A stretch of DNA of 64,000 nucleotides, from IMG/VR virus record IMGVR_UViG_3300035698_013740, positions 1 through 64,000 of that record; one strand, given 5' to 3'. Positions within the stretch are counted from its first letter, which is position 1; every line of letters begins with the position of its first letter. The notes under the pieces are model-generated. The model saw nothing but the letters and a program-made list of their open reading frames with translations, was not told the DNA's origin and did no database searches. Both the position numbers and the translations under genes were made by a program. Below are positions 56,044 through 61,617 of this stretch, in pieces. The DNA comes from a virus.

Positions 56044-56553
56044 ATGAATATCGCTAGAAAGCATACATTGGTTTTAAACAGTACTGGAATTCCTATTATG
56101 ATTATGGATTCTAGGCGGGCGTTTAAAAACGTATATACTGACGCAGTGTACCTTGTTAGCAATTACACTGGAGAATTCTTTAGATCAACCAATGAATCAT
56201 TTGGAGTTCCTTCAGTTATTAGATCTAAGAGATTTGTAAAGCTACCATTCAAAAAGGCAACACGCACTAAAGAAAATGTCTTCAAAAGAGATAAATACGA
56301 ATGTGTGTATTGTGGTGATGGCAATAAAAAGCATCTTACAATCGATCATGTGCTTCCAAAGTCCAGAGGTGGTAAAAGTTCTTGGACCAACGAAGTGACA
56401 TGTTGCTTTAGTTGTAATAATAAAAAGGATAATAAGACTCCTGCAGAAATGGGATGGAAAGATCCAAATCCACAGCATCCCCATTACTTAATTCTTATGA
56501 ATTCATTCGTTAAAAACGTTCCTAATGATTGGGAACCATATCTATTTATGTAA
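56044..56553 (+). CDS. HNH endonuclease
   Basis: A 169-residue HNH nuclease. 'NVFKRDKYECVYCGDGNKKH' begins the domain, 'LTIDHVLPKSRGGKSSWTNE' has the catalytic D-H and 'VTCCFSCNNKKDNKTPAEMG' the final Asn/Lys and second Cys pair. The first 70 residues ('LVLNSTGIPIMIMDSRRAFK') are the usual N-terminal part of free-standing bacterial and phage HNH proteins. Motifs are intact. It could be a homing-type or a defence-type nuclease; it is not inside another gene. Confidence 0.88.
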   Translation: MNIARKHTLVLNSTGIPIMIMDSRRAFKNVYTDAVYLVSNYTGEFFRSTNESFGVPSVIRSKRFVKLPFKKATRTKENVFKRDKYECVYCGDGNKKHLTIDHVLPKSRGGKSSWTNEVTCCFSCNNKKDNKTPAEMGWKDPNPQHPHYLILMNSFVKNVPNDWEPYLFM

Positions 56554-56557
56554 AATT

Positions 56558-56713
56558 ATGAAAAAAGTTTATATTTATGAATCTCCAGATAAAGGAAAGA
56601 CTATCTTCCGTAGGGAATTTGGTGTATATGGAAAGCGTGAAAAGAAAATTGAATGGTATGCACCTGCTGCAATTGGAAATCCAATTACAGTAGTTTGGGT
56701 TCCTGAAGTTTAA
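56558..56713 (+). CDS. Small unknown protein, 51 residues
   Basis: A 51-residue protein: 'KKVYIYESPDKGKTIFRREF', 'GVYGKREKKIEWYAPAAIG' and 'ITVVWVPEV'. ATG 56558 starts 4 bases after the HNH stop; the longer in-frame start at 56525 lies inside that gene and is less likely. It ends two bases before tRNA-Cys. Similar tiny strand-rich proteins are seen in phages; function unknown. Confidence 0.55.
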   Translation: MKKVYIYESPDKGKTIFRREFGVYGKREKKIEWYAPAAIGNPITVVWVPEV

Positions 56714-56715
56714 AT

Positions 56716-56786
56716 GGGTCAATGGCCGAACGGTTAGGCACGGGGTTGCAAACCTCGGTATGTGAGTTCGAATCTCTCTTGGCTCT
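56716..56786 (+). tRNA. tRNA-Cys (GCA)
   Basis: Acceptor GGGTCAA pairs with TTGGCTC, D arm GCC...GGC, anticodon stem CGGGG/CCTCG with loop TTGCAAA (anticodon GCA) and T loop TTCGAAT. Discriminator T; CCA is not encoded. It stands apart from the main cluster, between two small genes. Confidence 0.9.
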
Positions 56787-56805
56787 CAAAAAATAAAGGT
56801 TACAT

Positions 56806-57108
56806 ATGTTAGATTTAGATAGGTTATTGGATTTAGAAATGCAAGGCAATGATTGTGACGCAACTACAATTAGAGATTATTTGCATAAGTTACTAAGGGA
56901 AGTTTGGGTAGAACAAGATGGATTCTCAGGTAAAAGACCATTTGGAAATAGTTCATGGGAATATGATATGTATATTCCTCTAATTAAAGATGGAATTATT
57001 GATGGTAAATTCGAAGATGATGATCCTGAATGTTATATTGAATCTGTTGATTCGAAATTAGGACATAAAATCATCCTTCAGCTCATTGACCATATATTTG
57101 GAAAGTAA
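56806..57108 (+). CDS. Small phage protein, related to the one at 63542
   Basis: A 100-residue protein. 'LLREVWVEQDGFSGKRPFGN' and 'SSWEYDMYIPLIKDG' share with the 63542 product the pattern L-x-x-(A/V)-(W/Y)-V-x-(5)-F/G-(x)-K-R-P-(F/Y)-G-N-S, which is common in small phage proteins of unknown function. The rest is helical and acidic. It starts 19 bases after tRNA-Cys with AAAGGT as ribosome site. Confidence 0.6.
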   Translation: MLDLDRLLDLEMQGNDCDATTIRDYLHKLLREVWVEQDGFSGKRPFGNSSWEYDMYIPLIKDGIIDGKFEDDDPECYIESVDSKLGHKIILQLIDHIFGK

Positions 57109-57109
57109 A

Positions 57110-57553
57110 ATGATAGAAACATTTTTGTATGATAGAGAAAAGAAGCGTGATGTATCAGAAATGATATGGAATATATGTGAAACTGAATTTGCAGATTTTA
57201 TAGAAAATGGTGGATTAGGTAGGTGTGATCATAGTAGTGTTGGAACTGCAATAGTACACACTCACCGAATATGTATATGCGGTCCACAAATCAGTGACAA
57301 ATATATTCATAATGAGATTATGGCCTATTTTATTGGTCACTTTCATCATTGGAGATTATTTTTCTTTAAAGAAGCGTTTGTTATGGATAGATTATGTATT
57401 GCTGCTTCTTGCGCTGGTACTAGCAAATTTCCGAATGAGTTACATAGCCATGGTGGAGAAACGTTGTTTATGAGAGGAGCAGGAATTAATCATGATGACG
57501 AATGGGAACTTCATTCATATAATCATCAGCCGAGCATTTGGAATGGAAAGTAA
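57110..57553 (+). CDS. Unknown protein rich in His and Cys
   Basis: A 147-residue protein with 'GGLGRCDHSSVGTAIVHTHR', 'HFHHWRLFFFKEAFVMDRLC', 'ELHSHGGETLFMRGAG' and 'WELHSYNHQPSIW'. The many His and Cys suggest a metal site, but no family is recognised. ATG 57110 is chosen because it follows the previous stop by one base; an upstream in-frame ATG lies inside that gene. It overlaps the Pth2 gene by 11 bases. Confidence 0.5.
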   Translation: MIETFLYDREKKRDVSEMIWNICETEFADFIENGGLGRCDHSSVGTAIVHTHRICICGPQISDKYIHNEIMAYFIGHFHHWRLFFFKEAFVMDRLCIAASCAGTSKFPNELHSHGGETLFMRGAGINHDDEWELHSYNHQPSIWNGK

Positions 57554-57947
57554 GCAAGTAATAGTAGTTAGAAAGGATCTAAATATGCGAAAAGGAAAGA
57601 TAGCTGCCCAAGTTGCTCACGCATCTATGGGAGTTATTTTAGATTTGGTTGCAAACGGTAGAATAGTATACTCAAAAGAAGACTGTTGGGCTACCCAATA
57701 TGAAGACATGACATCAGTCACCGAATGGCTGAATGGTTCATTTACTAAAATTGTAGTTAGTGTAGATTCAGAAGAAGAACTAATGGGTTTATTTTGTTTA
57801 GTAACAAATACATTAGTACCTTGCAAGTTAATATTAGATAGCGGTCTTACAGAATTTGGTGGAAAGCCAACATTTACCTGTATGGCAATAGGTCCATGGT
57901 ATTCAGATAGAATAAATAACTTTACGGAAAATTTGAAATTATTATAG
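57543..57947 (+). CDS. Peptidyl-tRNA hydrolase, Pth2 type
   Basis: A 134-residue enzyme of the archaeal/eukaryotic Pth2 fold. 'KQVIVVRKDLNMRKGKIAAQ' and 'VAHASMGVILDL' are the family signature (V-R-x-D-L-x-M-x-x-G-K-x-A-A-Q-x-A-H-A), 'TKIVVSVDSEEELMGLFCLV' the middle helix and 'VPCKLILDSGLTEFGGKPTF' plus 'TCMAIGP' the end. Pth2 frees tRNA from peptidyl-tRNA left by aborted translation. ATG 57543 is the start that begins just before the first strand. Its position between tRNA-Cys and the tRNA cluster is notable. Confidence 0.88.
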   Translation: MESKQVIVVRKDLNMRKGKIAAQVAHASMGVILDLVANGRIVYSKEDCWATQYEDMTSVTEWLNGSFTKIVVSVDSEEELMGLFCLVTNTLVPCKLILDSGLTEFGGKPTFTCMAIGPWYSDRINNFTENLKLL

Positions 57948-57953
57948 GATGTG

Positions 57954-57966
57954 ATATTTATCTGTA
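57954..57966 (+). promoter_or_regulatory. Late-promoter-like element ATATTTATCTGTA
   Basis: Identical over 13 bases to the element before ssb (15999-16011). It lies 22 bases before the next start codon. Confidence 0.5.
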
Positions 57967-57988
57967 CACTTAAAATAGGATAAATGTT

Positions 57989-59179
57989 ATGTCTGTAAAT
58001 ATTAAATTTGATGGTGAAGGTACTGGCACCAAAAAAGATCCATTCAAAATTCCAGTAGTACCATTGGTAAAAACCAAACTTAAACCACTATACTTAGAAA
58101 TTGAAGTACTGTCTTCACATGGTGGCAATACAACGCCAGAACTATATAACGTTGGGTTTAGAACTGAACAGTGGATTGCAGTAGGTGGTTCTGTTAAGGA
58201 ATCTATTACTGGTGGCATTAAGATGAGAGTTCCATTATATGCTAGGAATGATTTTCAAGATAAGCCTGAAAAGATTTATATGGCTGCATTTAAGTATGCA
58301 TCTAAGACACCAGCAGGACAATTTGTAAATGCATACAGGCTCTTAGATCCAAATTTTACATCTGAGGATGGTTGGAGTGGTAACGACTATTGGGCAATTT
58401 CATATACGGCTGAAGAAATGGTCGAGTATGCTAAATTGTTTGAAACACCAAAGGCAGAATTGCCAATTACTATTAAAGGAACGTTAGATCTTCCACAAGT
58501 AGATGAAGTAGTAGAACTGCAATCTAAAGAATTATCTGAAGTGGAAGATATGCTTATTGCTCTAGAAAAACGAGTATCATCTCTAGAAGGTGGTGTTAAA
58601 GCTGAACCGGTAGATATGCTTATTGCTCTAGAAAAACGAGTATCATCTCTAGAAGGTGGTGTTAAAGCTGAACCGGTAGAAGTTGTAGTAGAACCTATTG
58701 CTGATGTATATGTTGAAGAAAATGTAGATGGTATTAATTTCTCAGTTGATCATGAATGGATAGATGAAAACACATTTATTTTGAATTTGAAACTTGATAA
58801 TGTAGATGAATACGAAGGATTTGCAAACTTTCAATTTGATGTGCCATTTATCAATGGTACTAATTTTGTAGATACTATTGCAGAAGGAACTTATTTTGAT
58901 AATACTCCAGCAAATGATGGAACATTTGATGAGGCAAAGGTAATTAGTGGATGGACTTGGCGAGCGTTTAGAAATGATAACTTACAAAAGATCAGAGTGT
59001 CTGGTTTTGCATCATCTCTAAGTACAATTTATGATGATGGAACTTTAGTAAGAATGAAATATGACGTAACTGATTCAGCTGCTGAAAATTTTACATTTTT
59101 CTTTAATACTGTTAGATTAAATGGGTTAAGGACTCCAGTTAACCCAAAAAATCCAAGATACATTGTAACTAAAGATTAA
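57989..59179 (+). CDS. Repeat-bearing protein with cohesin-like C-terminal domain, probable virion or surface protein
   Basis: A 396-residue protein. Residues 1-170 form an unknown beta-rich region ('KFDGEGTGTKKDPFKIPVVP', 'YNVGFRTEQWIAVGGSVKES'). About 187-230 is a coiled-coil linker of two identical 22-residue units built on 'LIALEKRVSSLEGG' (see 58547-58678). The last 150 residues ('NTFILNLKLDNVDEYEGFAN', 'FDEAKVISGWTWRAFRNDNL', 'RVSGFASSLSTIYDDGTLVR') resemble cohesin or Ig-like domains of extracellular proteins. A fibre, decoration or adhesion role is likely; it has its own promoter-like element. Confidence 0.6.
   Translation: MSVNIKFDGEGTGTKKDPFKIPVVPLVKTKLKPLYLEIEVLSSHGGNTTPELYNVGFRTEQWIAVGGSVKESITGGIKMRVPLYARNDFQDKPEKIYMAAFKYASKTPAGQFVNAYRLLDPNFTSEDGWSGNDYWAISYTAEEMVEYAKLFETPKAELPITIKGTLDLPQVDEVVELQSKELSEVEDMLIALEKRVSSLEGGVKAEPVDMLIALEKRVSSLEGGVKAEPVEVVVEPIADVYVEENVDGINFSVDHEWIDENTFILNLKLDNVDEYEGFANFQFDVPFINGTNFVDTIAEGTYFDNTPANDGTFDEAKVISGWTWRAFRNDNLQKIRVSGFASSLSTIYDDGTLVRMKYDVTDSAAENFTFFFNTVRLNGLRTPVNPKNPRYIVTKD
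58547..58678 (+). repeat. Perfect 66-bp tandem duplication
   Basis: Two identical 66-base units (58547-58612 and 58613-58678), starting GATATGCTTATTGCTC. In frame they duplicate a 22-residue coiled-coil segment. No base differs between copies, so the event is recent or kept identical by recombination. Confidence 0.95.
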
Positions 59180-59530
59180 AAAAAAAGAATTTTTAGGAAC
59201 ATTGAAACAAAAAGAAACAGTTAGAGTATATTTAAACATAATGACGAAGCAAAGACAACATATAAAACGATTTTGGTATATAGATACGAACCCGAATAGG
59301 GATCCGCTATCTCACCAATCTATATGTTCAATCCTGGATACGGAATTGTAACGTTCATATATGGATATAAAACCATTAGGTTTTGGAGAGATAGGATTTT
59401 AGAATCTTATCTCTCTTTTTTTTGTTTTGCTGTTTCTTTATGAAACTTTTTGAAATATATTTAGTACTAGCTCATCTAGGAAACTAGAAAAAATGAGCAA
59501 TTGTTTTTTGACTTATTGATATTACCAAAT
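59180..59530 (+). ncRNA. Structured noncoding stretch before the tRNA cluster
   Basis: There is no gene in these 351 bases. ATATAGAT near 59279 pairs with ATCTATAT near 59320, enclosing smaller helices (CCC/GGG and ATAG/CTAT). A strong terminator follows at 59386. It may be a small RNA, an extended 3' end of the preceding mRNA, or a processing signal for the tRNA transcript. The bases after the terminator (59424-59530) are plain AT-rich spacer. Confidence 0.35.
59386..59423 (+). terminator. Strong intrinsic terminator before the tRNA cluster
   Basis: GAGAGATAGGATT (59386-59398) pairs with AATCTTATCTCTC (59403-59415), with one G-T pair, followed by eight T. The tRNA cluster must therefore have its own promoter or depend on read-through. 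Confidence 0.9.
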
Positions 59531-59596
59531 GTGGGAGTAGCTTAATTTGTAAAGCATACTTAACGTAGTTGTAGATTCGAATCCTACCTCCTGCAC
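59531..59596 (+). pseudogene. tRNA-like gene with almost no anticodon arm
   Basis: Acceptor GTGGGAG pairs with CTCCTGC, D arm GCTT/AAGC, and T arm GTAGA-TTCGAAT-CCTAC with one mismatch. Only 15 bases lie between the D and T arms instead of about 22; they can form just a TAC/GTA mini-stem, so there is no seven-base anticodon loop. About 65 bases in all. Either a decayed tRNA gene or an RNA kept for another purpose. Confidence 0.55.
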
Positions 59597-59664
59597 AAAA
59601 GAGTGGTAACCTTATACACGGGGTTGTAAGTAGATTATCGAAGAGATAAGTCTCACCATTATAT

Positions 59665-59739
59665 CTGGATATAGCGCAGTTCGGTCGTCGCACTTGATTT
59701 GGGATCAAGGACACGGGGGTTCAAATCCCTCTATCCAGA
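59665..59739 (+). tRNA. tRNA-Pro (TGG)
   Basis: Acceptor CTGGATA/TATCCAG is perfect with the C1-G72 pair of proline tRNAs; anticodon stem CTTGA/TCAAG, loop TTTGGGA (anticodon TGG), T arm GGGGG/CCCTC with loop TTCAAAT. Discriminator A. Regular in all arms. Confidence 0.92.
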
Positions 59740-59742
59740 CAA

Positions 59743-59835
59743 TAGGGAAGGAGCATTGAAGTGACTAGCATGATGTTTGAGGAAGGGGTCGCAACCTAAC
59801 TGAGTCAAGGAGAGTGAAAGACCTCCCTTTCCCTA
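59743..59835 (+). other. tRNA-sized structured spacer between two Pro tRNA genes
   Basis: TAGGGAA (59743-59749) pairs with TTCCCTA (59829-59835), a 7-bp closing helix like an acceptor stem; GGAG and CTCC can extend it with bulges. There is no T-loop or anticodon arm, so it is not a tRNA. Could be a decayed tRNA or a processing spacer. Confidence 0.3.
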
Positions 59836-59843
59836 AGTTTAAT

Positions 59844-59916
59844 CGAGAATTGGCGCAGCTGGTAGCGTACTCCGTCTGGAGCGGAGGGGTCGTGGGTTCG
59901 AGTCCCACATTCTCGA
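59844..59916 (+). tRNA. tRNA-Pro-like (TGG) with C33
   Basis: Acceptor CGAGAAT/ATTCTCG, D arm GCGC/GCGT, anticodon stem CTCCG/CGGAG, variable GGGTC and T arm GTGGG-TTCGAGT-CCCAC are all regular. C1-G72 and GGGTCG resemble proline tRNAs. The loop is TCTGGAG: the middle triplet is TGG, but position 33, almost always T, is C. It is a second Pro-type gene 105 bases after a regular one. Decoding ability is uncertain. Confidence 0.8.
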
Positions 59917-59923
59917 CTAAGAT

Positions 59924-59995
59924 GCTTCTGTGGCAGAGAGGATATGCAACGGTTTTCTAAGCCGTACCACGTGGGTTCGAATCCTATCAGGAGTA
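59924..59995 (+). tRNA. tRNA-Arg (TCT)
   Basis: Acceptor GCTTCTG/CAGGAGT with G-T pairs, anticodon stem ACGGT/GCCGT, loop TTTCTAA (anticodon TCT, reads AGA), T arm GTGGG/CCTAT with loop TTCGAAT. AGA is the main Arg codon in these genes, so this tRNA fits the phage's needs. Confidence 0.9.
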
Positions 59996-60001
59996 CAACA
60001 T

Positions 60002-60075
60002 ATGCCATTAGCACGGTCTGGTAGTGCAGCTGTCTTATATGCAGTTGGTCACAGGTTCAAATCCTGTATGGTATA
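60002..60075 (+). tRNA. tRNA-Ile (TAT)
   Basis: Acceptor ATGCCAT/ATGGTAT, D arm GCAC/GTGC, anticodon stem GCTGT/GCAGT, loop CTTATAT (anticodon TAT, reads ATA), T arm ACAGG/CCTGT perfect. Most bacteria read ATA with a modified CAT anticodon; a TAT gene is less usual. ATA is frequent in the window's genes. Confidence 0.9.
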
Positions 60076-60079
60076 CACT

Positions 60080-60151
60080 GGGCCTGTAGCTCAAAGGTAG
60101 AGCACCCCGCTCATAACGGGACGGTTGAGTGTTCAATCCACTCCAGGCCCA
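60080..60151 (+). tRNA. tRNA-Met (CAT)
   Basis: Acceptor GGGCCTG/CAGGCCC, D arm GCTC/GAGC, anticodon stem CCCG/CGGG with one outer mismatch, loop CTCATAA (anticodon CAT), T arm GAGTG/CACTC. The paired G1-C72 argues against an initiator. It could be an Ile tRNA with modified C34, but a TAT Ile gene is already next to it. Confidence 0.88.
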
Positions 60152-60331
60152 CAAAAAATTCACAGCGATGCGATTATAGTTCCCAATGAGTTCGAAATCG
60201 TAGTGACGAGGGAAATAGTACATCGCCTTCATCGTAACAAAAGGATGCCACTTACATTATCTTAGGATAAATAAAGACGGTACTAACTTGCAGGCCATTA
60301 CCAGAGCCGAAAGATTTAAATCTGGTTTTAT
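60152..60331 (+). other. 180-base spacer in the tRNA cluster with helices but no tRNA
   Basis: No complete tRNA or gene is seen. GCGATG (60165-60170) can pair with CATCGC (60221-60226), TTCCC with GGGAA inside it, and ACCAGA (60300-60305) with TCTGGT (60321-60326). May be decayed tRNA genes or processing signals. Confidence 0.3.
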
Positions 60332-60414
60332 CTAGATGTTGGACAATTGGATGGTCCACCTGACTGTAAATCAGACGCTTAATCGCCGTGTAGGTTCGAA
60401 TCCTTCCATCTGGA
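60332..60414 (+). tRNA. tRNA-Tyr (GTA)
   Basis: Acceptor CTAGATG/CATCTGG, D arm GGAC/GTCC, anticodon stem CCTGA/TCAGA with one mismatch, loop CTGTAAA (anticodon GTA), 14-base variable arm as usual for Tyr, T arm GTAGG/CCTTC with loop TTCGAAT. Confidence 0.88.
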
Positions 60415-60442
60415 CAAGGCTTTAGGAAACTAAAGTTTACAT

Positions 60443-60531
60443 TTATCCGTAGCTCAGTCTGGTCAGAGCGCGACGCCGTTAACGTCGAGGCCCTTATAAG
60501 GTTTACATAGGTTCAAATCCTATCGGGTAAT
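60443..60531 (+). tRNA. tRNA-Asn-like (GTT) with C33 and a long variable arm
   Basis: Acceptor TTATCCG/CGGGTAA, D arm GCTC/GAGC, anticodon stem CGACG/CGTCG, T arm ATAGG/CCTAT all pair well. The loop is CCGTTAA: anticodon GTT but C33 in place of T33. The variable region is 19 bases and contains the palindrome CCTTATAAGG, whereas Asn tRNAs have about 5. A regular Asn gene is at 63914. Confidence 0.8.
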
Positions 60532-60536
60532 CAAAT

Positions 60537-60655
60537 GTGCAGGTGGCGGAACGGGTAGACGCTAGGGACATACGTCCTGAGAAGTTTAGGTATAATACAC
60601 ATAGTATGGTTAATACTTGTAAATCTTCGTAGAGGTTCGAATCCTTCACTGCACA
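60537..60655 (+). tRNA. tRNA-Leu-like, no readable anticodon, giant variable arm
   Basis: Acceptor GTGCAGG/ACTGCAC, the TGGCGG...GACGC D region typical of Leu tRNAs and T loop TTCGAAT with a weak stem are present. The anticodon arm folds as GGAC-ATAC-GTCC, a tetraloop rather than a seven-base loop; an alternative TAGGG/TCCTG stem leaves loop ACATACG with no sensible anticodon. About 50 bases of nested hairpins (GAAG/CTTC, GTAT/ATAC) occupy the variable arm. Total 119 bases. Possibly a decayed or repurposed tRNA. Confidence 0.55.
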
Positions 60656-60661
60656 CAACAT

Positions 60662-60735
60662 GGAACTCTAGTGTAAACTGGTGAGCATGTGAGTCTGAAA
60701 AGCTCATGGTTTGGGTTCGATTCCCAGGGGTTCTA
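60662..60735 (+). tRNA. tRNA-Phe (GAA)
   Basis: Acceptor GGAACTC/GGGTTCT, D arm GTGT/GCAT, anticodon stem TGAGT/GCTCA, loop CTGAAAA (anticodon GAA), T arm TTGGG/CCCAG with loop TTCGATT. Regular. Confidence 0.9.
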
Positions 60736-60760
60736 CAAAACAAAAATGATGGTATAGTAA

Positions 60761-61234
60761 ATGATAGAAGGATTAACATTAGAAGAGCAGGCAACGAATC
60801 ATGAAACATGGAGACATATTCATAGAGTTCAATATTATCTGTTAAACGTAGTAGCTAATTTACAAAAGAGATTACATATTCATGATCAATCTAAATTGGC
60901 AGAACCTGAAGTACAACTTTTTACTGAATATACTGATAAGCTAAGGGATGTTACATACGGATCTGAAGAATACAAATCGTTTTTAAGTGGATTGAAACCT
61001 GCATTAGATCATCACTATGCAAATAACAGACACCATCCAGAACATTGGAAAAATGGTGTAGAAGATATGACTCTTCTAGATTTGATTGAAATGATTTGTG
61101 ATTGGAAAGCTGCAAGTGAGAGACACAATGATGGTAACATTCGTAAAAGTATTGAACTTAATACTGAACGATTCAATATGAGTCCTCAACTCAGAAGAAT
61201 TTTTGAAAACACAGTAGACGAAATACTGATATAA
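60761..61234 (+). CDS. DUF5662-like phage protein inside the tRNA cluster
   Basis: A 157-residue helical protein: 'ETWRHIHRVQYYLLNVVANL', 'RLHIHDQSKLAEPEVQLF', 'YGSEEYKSFLSGLKPALDHH' and 'YANNRHHPEHWKNGVEDMTL', then 'LIEMICDWKAASERHNDGNI'. The H-D-x-S-K and H-H-x-(3)-N-R-H-H-P-E-H pattern is that of the DUF5662 group, common in phages and likely metal-binding, of unknown activity. An HD-like hydrolase is possible. It splits the tRNA cluster in two. Confidence 0.75.
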   Translation: MIEGLTLEEQATNHETWRHIHRVQYYLLNVVANLQKRLHIHDQSKLAEPEVQLFTEYTDKLRDVTYGSEEYKSFLSGLKPALDHHYANNRHHPEHWKNGVEDMTLLDLIEMICDWKAASERHNDGNIRKSIELNTERFNMSPQLRRIFENTVDEILI

Positions 61235-61246
61235 AGATAAAACAAC

Positions 61247-61344
61247 ATGGATTGGATAGAAACCTTTTGGAACAGATTGAGTATTATAGAAAATATTGGG
61301 AAAACTCTGGGATAGACCCAGATACAATGAAGAAATTTGAATAG
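61247..61344 (+). pseudogene. Small gene with an apparent -1 frameshift
   Basis: ATG 61247 starts 'MDWIETF' in one frame, which soon becomes unconvincing and stops at 61313-61315. The frame one base back, entered at CCTTTTGG (61263-61270), encodes 'LLEQIEYYRKYWENSGIDPD' and 'TMKKFE', stopping at 61342-61344, a pattern of small phage proteins. The two together make one peptide of about 32 residues. A frameshift mutation or a sequence error is most likely; programmed shifting is possible but the site is weak. Confidence 0.35.
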
Positions 61345-61374
61345 AAGCATATTCAATAGGAAAAGAATAATTTT

Positions 61375-61448
61375 GGTCCTACAGTCCAGAGGCCGTGGAC
61401 GCCACCCTGTCACGGTGGAGATCGAGGGTTCGAATCCCTCTAGGATCG
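61375..61448 (+). tRNA. tRNA-Asp (GTC)
   Basis: Acceptor GGTCCTA/TAGGATC, D arm GTCC/GGAC, anticodon stem CCACC/GGTGG, loop CTGTCAC (anticodon GTC), T arm GAGGG/CCCTC with loop TTCGAAT; discriminator G as required for Asp. Fully regular. Confidence 0.95.
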
Positions 61449-61450
61449 CA

Positions 61451-61514
61451 TTTCGTATAGTATAAGAACGATGTGGCGTATACACCCATGATGGTTCAAA
61501 CCCATCTACGAAAT
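61451..61514 (+). pseudogene. tRNA-like gene without a D arm (GTA triplet, C33)
   Basis: Acceptor TTTCGTA/TACGAAA and T arm GATGG-TTCAAAC-CCATC are perfect. Only 11 bases follow the acceptor before the anticodon region and cannot form a D stem. The anticodon stem is GTG/CAC with loop GCGTATA (middle triplet GTA, C33). 64 bases in all. The intact outer helices argue against random decay. A regular Tyr (GTA) gene is at 60332. Confidence 0.5.
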
Positions 61515-61524
61515 CCATTTTATG

Positions 61525-61612
61525 GTGATTGAGGCAGATTATTGGTTAGCTGCGCTAGGCTGTGACCCTAGTAGGAGAAATCCTTTTGCGAGTTCGATTC
61601 TCGTCATTCACC
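61525..61612 (+). tRNA. tRNA-His (GTG) with an added variable-arm hairpin
   Basis: Acceptor GTGATTG/CATTCAC with one T-T mismatch, a G at -1 opposite discriminator C as in His tRNAs, D arm GCAG/CTGC, anticodon stem CTAGG/CCTAG, loop CTGTGAC (anticodon GTG), T arm GCGAG/CTCGT. The variable region is 16 bases with the hairpin AGGA-GAAA-TCCT, unlike any usual His tRNA. A second His gene is at 61693. Confidence 0.82.
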
Positions 61613-61617
61613 CATTT

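Noticed and set aside
1421-57966. ATATTTAT elements read as T4 late promoters on the minus strand
   Set aside because: The complement does resemble TATAAATA, but there are no leftward genes and the sites lie just upstream of rightward starts.
58547-58678. CRISPR-like repeat
   Set aside because: Two adjacent identical units without spacers, in frame inside a coding region: a tandem duplication.
59531-59596. Functional tRNA-Thr (CGT)
   Set aside because: A CGT triplet is present, but seven bases are missing from the anticodon arm and no normal loop can form.
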